From: Endomychus coccineus | Taxonomy: Eukaryota; Arthropoda; Insecta; Coleoptera; Endomychidae | Assembly (NCBI GenBank): GCA_958510875.1 | Contig: OY294067.1 | Location: 250,309,736-250,373,735, forward strand | Reading direction: 5' to 3' | DNA: 64,000 nucleotides | Shown here: positions 21,972 through 32,875 of the stretch, piece by piece | Numbering within the stretch: the first letter of the stretch is position 1 | Layout: every line of letters begins with the position of its first letter | Program-made: the position numbers and the translations under genes | Notes under the pieces: model-generated | Told to the model about the DNA's origin: nothing | The model's database searches: none | What the model saw: only the letters and a program-made list of their open reading frames with translations

Positions 21972-22503
21972 GTACGGAGAACCTTTCGGCTATCAAGTAG
22001 CCATCATCAGAGTAAACTAAACTATAGAACAAAATGTGTGAATATTATTTGGGAATAATAATGCAAATAAGGGGTTACTCTCAGCAGGAGATAAATATTT
22101 ATGAATGGATATTTCGTTTATACATTTCCATCCCGTATAAATTACCTAGATATATGTCCGTACGCTGTTTTGAAAGTGATAAACTTTCTTGAAAACCTGT
22201 ATTTAAAATATGTTCGGCTAACGCTCTTTATACCAAGTTGAAATGTTCCTTCTAGTTTGACCCTCGACAAATCCAGGACTCACGAAATCGTTTTCAAGAT
22301 GCGAGTCAAACCAGAAGGAGCAATTCAACTCAGTATAAAGGACATTTTGCTCATATAAGGAAAAATAATGGTGAAAAATCAGTGTGAGCCGAACATATTT
22401 CAAATCCAGGTGACACCATCGCTCAAGAAAGTTCATCATTTTTAAAACACATTTTGATTTAGTTTACTCTGATGACACTTGGTAGTTGAAAGGTCCTCAG
22501 TAC
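21972..22503. mobile_element. Palindromic pair of Penelope-like element ends
   Basis: The ends are inverted copies: the left starts GTACGGAGAACCTTTC and the right reverse-complements to GTACTGAGGACCTTTC, and both continue into ATCATCAGAGTAAACTAAA. Between them lie two inverted copies of a GIY-YIG endonuclease tail: a decayed one read leftwards (about 22165-22250) and a clearer one read rightwards (about 22320-22462). Both carry the same terminal sequence seen at 10221-10320. Known Penelope-like elements often occur as inverted or tandem partial copies, which fits. Confidence 0.65.
22320..22462 (+). pseudogene. GIY-YIG endonuclease tail of a Penelope-like element
   Basis: Reading rightwards, a frame carries GHFAHIRKNNGEKS and then, after a stop, EHISNPGDTIAQESSSFLKH ending at TAG 22460-22462. 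It aligns with the conserved second half of the endonuclease at 51697-51921 (KEHFAHIKTND.., HISNTGRTIHQE). The GIY and YVG strands that precede it are blurred. It is non-functional; the palindromic neighbour carries the mirror copy. Confidence 0.6.
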
Positions 22504-22540
22504 AGATATCAACTATACTTATCGACCTTATACAAATAAA

Positions 22541-22833
22541 AACGATGGAAAAATTGTTGTCGAATTTACAAACAAAAATTTGCGCGATACGTTTTTGACC
22601 GTATCGAAACAAAATAAACCCACATTGAAAAACCTATACGAAAACGCTCCTTCAAAACCAATATTCGTCTTACTCCATATTACAAAAATTTACTGTATCA
22701 TGCTAAAAGCGCAACTTCTGATGGAAACAAAAAATATAAATACGTATGGTTCAAGAACTCTAAACTATTCATCAGGACAAATGACACTAGCAAAATCCAG
22801 CACATCAGGAAACCTGAAGACTTACCTATCTAG
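22541..22833 (+). pseudogene. LINE ORF1 remnant with FP-type C-terminal domain
   Basis: Two overlapping frames, shifted near 22665, give a protein tail with KIVVEFTNKNLRDTFL at the start and NKKYKYVWFKNSKLFIR towards the end, followed by IRKPEDLPI and TAG. This matches the C-terminal domain shared by ORF1 proteins of CR1/L2-type LINEs and the baculovirus few-polyhedra (FP) protein family, thought to bind nucleic acid. The N-terminal part is absent. The assignment is from pattern memory of the family. Confidence 0.6.
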
Positions 22834-22893
22834 ATTATAAGATTTATTATTAAAAACTTTTAAAGATATTTTGTAAAAATTCACTAATTACAA

Positions 22894-25800
22894 ATGGCTA
22901 AAAATATCATTGAATATACCTACAATCTGGAAAACGATCTAGATATTAGTACAATAACATTAGAAACTAGTCAGGTATGTGAAAAATCTTTCAATAACTG
23001 CGATCTAAAAATCTTTCATCTAAATATTTGTAGCTTATCTAGTCATTTCAATGATTTAAATATTCTTCTAAGCATATTCGATAACAATAAGTTTGATTTA
23101 ATAATTCTAACTGAAACATGGCAGCTAGATCCACAAAACTTTAATATTCCGGGCTATAAGATAAAGTATAACTATGGTGATATAAATAGGAACGATGGAA
23201 TAGTGATCTATATAATAGATGATATCAAGGCTGAAACACAGAATATACAATCGCTCGAAGTGAGTGCAATAAGGATAACCTTTTCTTTGAATCAAATTGA
23301 ACACTATGGTATCACAGCAATATACCGCAACCATCAAAATAAAAAAGAAGATTTTATCGAAAACATATCACATTATTTACAGCTATGTAAACAAAAACAT
23401 GAAATCTTTCTAGGCGACATAAATATTGATTTACAAAACCCAGACAAACTTGCAAATGATTATTTGAATATTTTATACGGGTTCGGTTATAAATCTGCAA
23501 TAAACAATTACACACGTGAGACACCAAATAGCCAAACAATTATAGATCATATATTTTTAAAGTCACCTAAATCTATCTCCGACATCAAAGGGGTTGTGCT
23601 AAAAAATATTACCGATCATTATACCACAATTTTAAATATTCAATCTACAACTAAAATTGCTGATAAATCCGAAAAATCAAGTAAAATTATAACTTATAAA
23701 AAAACTTTTAATAAAACTAAATTTAACTTTTTAATAAATAACCATTGTTGGGATGATGTTTTGAGACTCAACTGCGCAGAAATGGCAACTGACCTCTTTC
23801 TAGATCAAATTTATAAAATAAACTCAACTTGTGCAGAAACAAGTACTGTTTCACAAAATAGTAAGAATAAGAAGCGCAAAAGCTGAATTACTCAAAGTAT
23901 CATTTCATCAATTATCAAAAGAGACAAATTAAGATCACTATCAATCAAATTCCCACATATTACTCAATACAAAGAACAATTTATAGCCTATAGAAATACT
24001 TTAAATGCCATAATAAAATCTACAAAGTCTGATTATTATAGAAACGCAATACAAGATGCATCTAATGACAAAAAGAAAATTTGGCAAATTATAAAAGAAA
24101 GCACAAACAATATTATCACACATCATCCTATTGGCAACATAATCGATACAGAAGGAAACGAAGTAGATCAAAATGATCTTGATAAAATTAGTGAGACTTT
24201 CAATAATTACTTTAGTAGAATAGGCTCAGATATTGCCCATCAAATCAGAAAAAATAGTCCTAATTTGGAATTCAAACAGAAAATTAAATCAACTAATTCA
24301 AATTTGTTCCTAACTCCGGTCACAGAACTCGATATATCTAATATAATCATGTCATTACATGAAAAGAAATGCGGAAATGAAAACCTTTCAGTAGGGATAA
24401 TTCAACAACATAAAGATTGTCTGATTAGTCCTTTAACTCACATAACAAACCTCATCCTATCATCTGGAGTTTTTCCTTCTCAATTTAAAAAAAGCCATGA
24501 TCACTCCAATTTACAAATCAGGTGACAAAGAAATACTTGCTAATTATCGTCCTATTTCTGTAATTTGTAATTTCACGAAAATTATTGAAAAAATCTTAAA
24601 AAGTAAGTTAATGTCATTTCTTGATAGCAAGAGCCTATTATCACCTCATCAATTTGGGTTCCGAGAAGGGAAAAGTGCTGAAAACGCAATACATTATTAA
24701 CACAGAAATTATATAAGAGTCTAGATAATGGAGAAAAATGCGCGGCTATTTTTCTTGACCTGTCAAAGGCCTTTGACACAGTATGTCATGAAATACTATT
24801 AGAAAAATTGAAACTCATGGGCGTCAGAGGTCTCAGCAACGAACTATTTAAATCTTACTTGTCAGATCGTACCCAACGAACGAAAATAGGCAATGTTTAC
24901 AGCAAGAGCATAAATTTAAATTATGGAGTGCCCCAAGGCACTGTATTAGGTCCTGTTCTTTTTTTAATTTACATCAATGACTCACTTGACCTTGAAACAA
25001 ATTGTCTCATCATTTCCTTCGCAGACGATACAGTCTTATTCTTCAAAGGAAACACCTGGTACGATTTAAAGGCGCATATGGAAAATGTATTGGGAATTGT
25101 GAACTGTTGGTTGACAAAAAATCTATTAGCCTTAAATTTTCAAAAATCTTGCTGTGTTACATTTGCATCATACATAAGTGGCTTGCCAATTTACCAGGAA
25201 TTAACTATACCCAATAATGATCCAAACAGTACTCTCCAAAATAAAATAAAACTAGTAAATAATACAAGGTACCTAGGGGTAATAATAGACTCACATTCAA
25301 AATGGGATGCACATATCAAAGTGTTAGTAGAAAAAATAAGAAAACTCTTTTACATTTTTCTCGAATTCCGAAATTTTTTGAAAGAAACTGAGCTGAAAGA
25401 AGTATACTATTTTCTAGCTCAATCTGTTATTCAATATGGAATAATAGGATGGGGTGGAGCATATACATCTACATTACAACCCTTATTTAGAGTACAGAAA
25501 CGATTAATTAAAATTATCTTTCGGAAACCAAAATTATTCTCAACACAGCAACTATTCAAAGTATCGCACTTACTGGATATCAAACAACTATATATTAAAT
25601 CTGTCTTACTAAATTTCCTCTGCCACCAAGTTTCACATAATACAATTTCACATCAATACTCTACACGAAAAAATATAAATTCAGATCAACCAATACCAAA
25701 AGCTTTTAAATCAATAGGGCAAAGATGCAGCGTTTTCTTAGGACCGCGATTCTATAATGAACTTCCGGCGAAAATAAGAAAAATAAAGAATAAAAAATGA
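22894..25800 (+). pseudogene. LINE ORF2: apurinic-type endonuclease plus reverse transcriptase
   Basis: From ATG 22894 to TGA 25800, about 968 codons with few lesions. Endonuclease (residues 1-250): FHLNICSL (Asn 44), TETW (Glu 74), GDIN (174-177), IDHIF (217-221) and the final DH (241-242) are all present. One in-frame TGA sits at 23884-23886; the same frame then stays open to about 24490. A +1 shift occurs at an A7 run (24487-24493) and is undone near 24697. The reverse transcriptase follows, with SKAFDTV, GVPQGTVLGP and the active-site FADD (25018-25029), and the ending FYNELPAKIR. The protein would nick target DNA and copy its RNA there. These breaks make this copy inactive. Confidence 0.88.
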
Positions 25801-26384
25801 ATTGGAAGAATAATTAATAAATATTTATTGAAAAACAACATATCGCATCTGCTACAATATCTAAAATAAAAAACTGTTTCTTTATGTTAATACTTTAAAT
25901 AAAACGAACAATTGGTTAATTATTTTATTCATCTATTACTTTACTCAAAACTTATCACATTTCATATTCAAAAAATTTACATCACTTGTATGGACCACTA
26001 TTCTTGAATCTACCTAATAAACACCTAGCATAATTCTCTTATAAAAATACTTCTTAGAAGTTAAAATGATACTACCCTATAAATATAATTGTATTCATTT
26101 ATAGCACTGTTATGTCCGACGGTATTTCCAAAATCATTCCAAAATTTAGCAATAGTATTTATGCACAAGCTTTGCTTATATAAATACTATTGCTGTAGAC
26201 CTAGATATTATTATTATTATTGTTAATATTATTATAAATGTTATTACCATTATTAGTGTTAATATACTATTATTAGTTTAAATTAAACGTAATATTGATA
26301 AATTCAACCAATAATGTAAAATGTGGAGAAATAAATTACTTACTTACTTACTTACTTACTTACTTTAACAGTGATGTTAATGGA

Positions 26385-26455
26385 TAAGTGTGATTGTTTT
26401 CTATTTATAGTGTTATAGTACATCTACAGTATTAATTCTTTTATATAGGCTGTTT
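26385..26455 (+). repeat. Copy of a LINE 3' end also found at about 54400-54470
   Basis: Both segments contain ATTTATAGTGTTATAGT followed by a CTACAGT/CCACAGT and AACTCTTTTATA-like stretch. The copy at 54.4 kb lies just after a LINE ORF2, so this short piece is probably a heavily 5'-truncated LINE insertion next to the (ACTT)n tail. Confidence 0.5.
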
Positions 26456-26537
26456 CTTAGAGACGGAAAACTTCATATTAGCAACACTGTTTTCTGTGAC
26501 AGCCGATTTCACAACTCTCAGTTGATTTGAGGTAAGT

Positions 26538-27421
26538 TTGGCAGAGCAACGTTTGCAACTTGTTCAAATTCATTTTGAAAAACACGGTTCAATTCGAGAA
26601 ACACATCAGACGTTACGTCCATTTTATGTTGCTCATAATCGTTCATCAGAGCGATTAATTCGAGAAAGTATGGAACATTTTCGCAGTACGTTTACTCCAA
26701 ACGATAACACGCATCTCGCAAGATGACGTACAGCACGCACACAACAAACGATTGCAGCACACCAGCATAGTGTTGATGATTCAATTCGTCAATTCATCCT
26801 CGTGCTTAACAATTAAACTTGTGTTCATCCACTTCATGCAAAATTCTGCGTCAAGATCTTAGTTTACGTGCTTACAAGATCAACTTGTGCAGGAATTGAG
26901 GCCACACGATCATCGTTGACCCCATACATTTGGTGAATAGGCCGAACGAAACATGGCTATTGATCCACAATTCCATTTGAAAATTTCCTTCAGTGATGAA
27001 GGACACTTTGGTTAAATGGCTACGTTAACAAACATAATTGCCACATTTGGAGCGATGATGATCCACAAGCCATTGTCGAAACACCATTACATCCAGGAAA
27101 GTCACTGTTTGATATGCTTTATGGGCCGGTCGAATTTTTGAAGACATATCCAAACATGTTGATTGTCAGAACGTTAAAGTCAATGGTGAGTGGTAAATAG
27201 ACATGATTACCAACTTTTCCGTAATTCAATTGGAAGACATTGATGTAGCAGACATGTAATTTCAGCAGGGCGGCTTAACATGCCACACAGCGCGCGATAC
27301 AATTAACTTACTGAAAGTAACATTTGACGAACGATTAATTTCACGAAATGGACCTGTTAACTGGCCACCTCGCTCGTGTGATTTGACGCCATTAGATTAT
27401 TTTCTTTGGGGATATGTGAAG
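26538..27421 (+). pseudogene. IS630/mariner-like transposase remnant, broken at 27421 by an LTR-like arm
   Basis: An ATG-less frame at 26538-26726 shows an N-terminal helix-turn-helix (QRLQLVQIHFEKHGSIRETH, then NRSSERLIRE). Further decayed pieces follow in other frames: NCHIWSDDDPQA near 27040-27070 (first catalytic-site neighbourhood), and from about 27265 a block of the type TCHTARDTINLL, ISRNGPVNWPPRSCDLTPLDYFLWGY ending at 27420. Stops and shifts are frequent. The sequence ceases exactly where the TGTAACG-starting arm begins (27422), so the transposon predates that insertion. The same family occurs at 4297-4515. Confidence 0.78.
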
Positions 27422-28970
27422 TGTAACGAAGCTTAAATTTTGAAATATTATTTAATTTAGATCAGGCAATAAATACGGATGTTACATGTAATTTCAGTTT
27501 GAACATTTCATTATTTCAATAGATATGAATGAATTCCGAATGTGTATTCCGTGATTGTCACTTGTCTAAATCTCCGTAATTTCGAATAAGTATAATTATT
27601 CAAATAGATGAATCAAATTCATGCCCGTTCAAAATTGAATTTCATTCCGATAAAATATGTTGCAAAAACAGGGGTCTGGCCAGTTAAGACACCAAACTTT
27701 GAACAGCCTTATGTATAAAAAAAGACGAACAACCAAAAAACTCCAATAACACTTGCTTAGTCCGTCGAGAGAAACTATCGGAGCGTCATGTGCGCGAATT
27801 GTAGATCTGAAAAGTAGCGTCACTTTTATACATTGTTCGGGGCATAAGTAAAAAACCCCTGGCACAAAATAAGGAATTGGTGGAGCAGACCTGTCCAGAA
27901 CCTCGGGAAACATATAAAAGCCGTGACAGCCAAAAGATCGCTCTCTTGTGTTCTTGAATTTTGATCAGTACAATAGCTCTCTTGTGTTTTTTTAATTTTG
28001 ATCAGTGAAGTAGCTAGCTCTCTTGTGTTTTTGAATTTTGATCAGTACAGTAGCTCTTCTGTGATTAGCAATCAATACAGTTGCCCGTTTTTGCTTTTTT
28101 TTGTGTTCTCTCTTGTGATTTTGATTTTCAATCAGTACAGACTCTTTAGTGATTTTGATTTTACAATAGTACCGTTGAAGTGAGATTAAGATAACAATCG
28201 AAGTGAATTGATTATCCGAGTTTAAGTCAGAATTAAACTGTGAATTAACAATAAGTGTTTCGTTCAAGTGAAATTGTTAGATGAGGTAAATGAGCTGAAT
28301 AGTTTATATTTTGGGCATTACGAAATATTTTCCAAACCAACCGAATTCATAACCGAATATATCGTAGTGTGATTTGAACATTTCATTTATTAGTGTTGCT
28401 ATCTAAAATTTACCGAATAGCGCTCATTACGCTAGGACCTGTTGATTCGTACTTTTCCGCAAATTGATAATTCTGAATCATTTGTCAACCAATTCCGTAG
28501 CGCTGAATCGAATTTAGATACCGAACACATCGTAAAGTAGATATGTTGACAGAGTTTTCATATACCGTTTGAGCTTCATTACATTTTCATGAAATAGTAC
28601 CGTTCAATTGCATTTATATTGATTATTCTGAAAGTATACTTGTTATATTTATTTTATATTTTAATATTTGGAATTCCCCGTTTTATTAAATTATTTCTGC
28701 CCCATCTTCAAACGAGCTAAGTTTTAACCAGGTATCAATGGTAACTAAAGCCTACAATTTTGATACTGTTTTCTGCCCATTGGACTCTGGTTATACTTCA
28801 CTGTAGCTACCCTAGGGACAAGGCTATCTATAGATAGCAGAGTGACAAGCCTTGTGGTGAAGACCCTAGCAGAAGTCTTCAAAAAGGAGTTAACCTTTAG
28901 AAAAATCTGGCGCCCGAGGATTTGAAATAAGCACTTTACCGAAAAGTCGCAAGGACACGTTATAGAAGTG
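27422..28970 (+). mobile_element. Left LTR-like arm of a giant inverted repeat
   Basis: Starts TGTAACGAAGC and contains a TATA box (TATAAAA 27913-27919), a variable tandem repeat just downstream (27939-28165), and TGGCGCCCGAGG (28908-28919) that looks like a tRNA primer-binding site. These features suggest an LTR plus a short leader. The same sequence in reverse orientation forms 36165-38203. Similarity between the arms ends about 50 bases past the primer-like site. It encodes no retroviral-type protein; the only sizeable frame (28745-29158, minus) is antisense and has no motif. Confidence 0.7.
27939..28165 (+). repeat. Degenerate tandem repeat, ~40-50 bp unit, downstream of the arm's TATA box
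   Basis: The motif CTCTCTTGTG followed by TTTTGATCAGTACA-like sequence recurs about five times with variation. The right arm holds only two or three units (37597-37690), so the array changed length after the arms were duplicated. Confidence 0.7.
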
Positions 28971-29659
28971 TCATGTCTACGCCGATAAACTAGAAACAAT
29001 TGAGCACATGGAAGCCAATATTCGGTTATTGCCGAAATACAGCCTGATTCACCGCGAAGAGTGTGTGGAAATTTGACCTCCAGATTTCTCCATGTACGCG
29101 CCAGCCGCGGCGGGTACATGCCCCAAATCATATTCAAACAGTAATGCCAAGAAATCATCTTCCAAATAAAGCCAACTTTATGGATATTAAAAATATTTTT
29201 CTCTATTTTATTTCAATTTAAAGTTCTCCGTCTCTGAAAAAAACCGTTTACATCATTGTAGTGCATTGGCTACTACAGATCCCACTCGTCTCAATTTGAG
29301 GATCCAAGCTAAATTTTTCATTTCGTAACAGTTATGAACCGATTTTGATAGTCATCGTTGGATTCTTCGTTCATTAAATTACCTCTCATTTGAGGACACA
29401 AGTGGTAGACGGTCTTGAATCGTAGACCTTGAATCGTACTGCTGTGGAGTCAATATTGAATGTTATTTAATTCTTATACAACTTTTGTTCACTGTGGAAG
29501 GAATTATTACTAGGTATACTGAGAAACAAGTGATAAAAAGGAGAATATCTGACGATGCCACAATATGTGGAAGTAATCGATTTAACCATAACTTTATCAA
29601 TAATTTAGTCTGCACACGTGTTAAAAATCTATCATTCACATAAATTTCAATTCAGCTAG
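28971..29659. other. Spacer between left arm and foldback element
   Basis: Includes a GC-richer section (29040-29130) that lacks a counterpart in the right arm. No recognised gene. Confidence 0.4.
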
Positions 29660-29661
29660 TA

Positions 29662-31283
29662 GTCCAGTAAATGAAGCCCAAAATCGACCCGACTTCGGCG
29701 ATTTTTTGCTCATGAACCGATTTTGACGTTTAAGGGCTTGTTTGATTTGTTATGATCCCTAGATCAAAGATGGACACTTTTGATTTCTGACAAATTGTTT
29801 ATATTGTTAATAAACAATAAATAGTGTCAAATAATGACTTCATCCAGAACGATCTTTAAAAAATTGAAAACTGCAGTTTTTATTGTTTTTAATCATCTAA
29901 ATGTTGATTTTCATATGCCTAATCGGTAAACAAAGTGCTCCTAATGATCTAATTGGTTGATAAACTAATTGTTTATTAACAAATGCTCGAGAAAATCAAA
30001 GTTACCTAAATGTTCGATATTGGACTCGTTTTCGGATATTTTTCACTCAATAATCGCAATTTTGAATGCAAAATTACAATTAACCATTAATATAATTTAT
30101 TTATTAACAAATTCTTAATTAACAATTGCTCAAAAAAATAAAAGTTATCGATATTACTGTTGTTTTCGGATATTTTTGAGTCAATAATCATGATTTCAGG
30201 TTTTTTGTTCGAGCATTTGTAGAATTAATTTCAGTTTTATATTAAGAAACATTATGTTTTATTAAAAAATGTAAAAAAAACGACTGTAATATCGAACATT
30301 AAGATAAAATTAATTTTTTCGAGCATTTATTAATTAACAAACTCTATTAACAACTAATTCAAGTTACACATTCAAAATCATGATTCTTGACTCAAAAATT
30401 TCCGAAAACGACAGTAATATCGAGCATTTAGATACCATTCATTTTGTTGAGCACAAATTAATAAACAAATTATATTAACAATTAATTGGAGATTCACATT
30501 AAAAATCATGACTATTAACTCAAAATTATCCGAAAACAACTGTAATATCGATAACTTATATTTTTTGAGCAATTGTTAATTAACAATTTGTTAATCAATA
30601 AATTATCTTAATGGTTAATTGTAATTTCGCATTCAAAATTGCGATTATTGAGTAAAAAATATCCGAAACCGAGTCCAATATCGAACATTTAGATAATTTT
30701 GATTTTTTCAAGCATTTGTTAATTAACAAATGATATTAACAATAAATTTTATTTTTACATGCTAAATTATGATTATTGACTCAAAAATATCCGAAAACAA
30801 CTGTAATATCGATAACTTTTATTTTTTTGAGCAATTGTTAATTAACAATTTGTTAATAAATAAATTATATTAATGGTTAATTGTAATTTCGCATTCAAAA
30901 TTGCGATTATTGAGTAAAAAATATCCGAAAACGAGTCCAATATCGAACATTTAGGTAACTTTGATTTTCTCGAGCATTTGTTAATAAACAATTAGTTTAT
31001 CAACAAATTAGATCATTAAGAGCACTTTGTTTACCGATTAGGCATATGAAAATCAACATTTAGATGATTAAAAACAATAAAAACTGCAGTTTTCAATTTT
31101 TTAAAAATCGTTCTGGATGAAGCCATTATTTAACACTATTTATTGTTTATTAACAATATAAACAATTTGTCAGAAATCAAAAGTGTCTATCTTTGATCTA
31201 GAGATCATAACGAATCAAACAAGCCCTTAAACGTCAAAATCTGTTAATGAGCAAAAAATCGCCGAATCAAATGCTTACTGGAC
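29662..31283. mobile_element. Foldback element with repeated interior, TA-flanked
   Basis: A 1622 bp element whose halves are inverted copies. Ends read GTCCAGTAA inward, each next to TA (29660-29661, 31284-31285). The outer ~450 bp of each side pair almost continuously, apart from a short replaced segment near the very end. The central part consists of alternating ~130 bp units carrying the motif TATCCGAAAAC and its complement, for example near 30150, 30390, 30506, 30646, 30774 and 30908. No coding capacity. Such DNA would extrude a large hairpin and is presumably moved by a transposase from elsewhere. Confidence 0.85.
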
Positions 31284-31285
31284 TA

Positions 31286-32194
31286 TAGTTGCTAGCTGGC
31301 AAGAATATGTTCTACATAAACTTCAACTGTGACAGTTCCTAACTTTCTTTGCTGAAATATGTAACTAAAGATAATACTGATACAGAATGCTATCATTGTG
31401 CCAATCCACAAATTAATTGTAATTCATATATTCCTACGATATTACGATCCTACTTGAGATGTCATCTCAGAAGATTTCTTCCTCAAAGCTCTTATTGTTT
31501 TCAAAAACAAACTCATTGAACGTTCAGAAGAGTGGTAAGGGAAGTAGGTAACATTACGATCTAAGATTAATTACATCAATTACATTGTTCCTTCGGAATT
31601 GCATAGTCGTGGATCAAACTCTTTTCATTTCGAACATTTATTAGGAGATTAAATTTATTCGCATGGGTTATCACTCCAGTGGAAATTCATTCCACTATAC
31701 AAAACTAATAAATATTTTAATTTCACGAATTGCTATCCTATTTGCAAGCTTAATTAGAAATTTCTACCGAGCCTGAAAGCAATTATCAAAAGTTTACAAT
31801 GCTATTTGGAGGATATATATATTGTTTTCCGCAACATAATACAAGTGTAATACTTCGAGTATATTGCATTTCTGCGAATAAGGTACAGCTGTACCAGAAG
31901 GTGCATTTTAATATGATACTTCGTGGGATAATCAATGTTTTTTATAACGTCATCGTGATGAAGATCATTATTGGATGAAATGAGATTATATCTAATATAG
32001 AGCATCAGTATCTGTTGCTTTAATATTGATATTCTGAAAAATACTGTGGAACTGCTAGTCGTTCTCTAATGTCTCGACCTGTATACTGAGAAGCCATGTT
32101 CTAACAGTAACAATTGTCATAAAATAATATATTCATCCGGATGAAATTGGATTCTGGATTATAAATCTTTGAACGATTTTAACCTTCAAATATA
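31286..32194. other. AT-rich spacer, nothing recognised
   Basis: No open frame with a motif; no repeat partner seen. Confidence 0.4.
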
Positions 32195-32875
32195 CAGGGT
32201 ACGTTCAGAAGACGGAGATAATAATATTTTACTAAATAACAATTAGTATAAGTCCAAATATGTTTTTAGATTTATTTGTTTGTTATGTAAAGTGTATTCC
32301 ATTTGTTTAAAACAGCTTACTTTATTACCAGAAGTGATGGATAAGGTTTTCATATTCATCATAAATCTTCAAATACTTTTCTATGTCAAGTACCTACTGC
32401 CTTTTTCTCAAATATAGGTACATATCTAAATAAAACAACCGCTATTATTCGTGTTTGGAATTTTGCACAAGAGAAATTATCCTACTAGAATAGAGTTTAG
32501 TCAGTCAGTCAACTTTTTGAATACAATTCTTTTTACTGATGGACGCGGAATATTTAATTGACGAAATATTCATTCCTGGGAAACTGGAAACTCTAACTTT
32601 ACTAAAGAAAGAAATTTCTACCACAAATTAAAAATAAATGTACTGTCTTGTGTAATAAGAGATACATAATGGTTCCATTCGAATTACCTCCCAATTTGAA
32701 CAATGAATCATAGTTAAATTCTTCAAATGATGAATTAATCGACATTTTCATTACAAGTAAGGAGGAAGATGTGGTTCAAGCAAGACGGTGCACCTCCACA
32801 TTTTTCACTGGCACTAGGTTACATGAAATCTAAACTCATTCTAAACCAGCGAAAACACGAGAGTTATTGAATATA
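32195..32875 (+). mobile_element. Decayed Tc1/mariner-like element: one terminal repeat start and a transposase scrap
   Basis: CAGGGTACGTTCAG at 32195, preceded by TA, is the kind of end seen on the elements at 41269, 45253, 45387 and 59958. About 575 bases further, 32770-32860 translates as MWFKQDGAPPHFSLALGYM, the motif around the second catalytic Asp of IS630/Tc1/mariner transposases. Everything between and after is unrecognisable, and no right end was found. Confidence 0.55.

Larger units (their letters stand above)
22541..26365 (+). mobile_element. Nearly full-length LINE (CR1/L2/Jockey-like) with ORF1, ORF2 and (ACTT)n tail
   Basis: Order: 3' part of ORF1 (22541-22833), 60-base gap, ORF2 with endonuclease and reverse transcriptase (22894-25800), a 3' untranslated region with an (ATT)n-rich section (26201-26260), AATAAA at 26327, and a terminal (ACTT)n repeat (about 26333-26365). 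A short tandem repeat instead of poly(A) at the 3' end is usual for CR1/L2-type LINEs. The 5' end appears truncated within ORF1. Retrotransposition would copy its RNA into DNA at a nick made by ORF2. Confidence 0.85.

Noticed and set aside
28745..29158. 137-codon minus-strand ORF in the left LTR-like arm
   Set aside because: Antisense to the arm, crosses the point where arm similarity ends, and has no domain motif.
29900..31000. Regular motif recurrence (TATCCGAAAAC) as a possible satellite or origin
   Set aside because: The units alternate orientation symmetrically about the element centre, which fits a foldback transposon.
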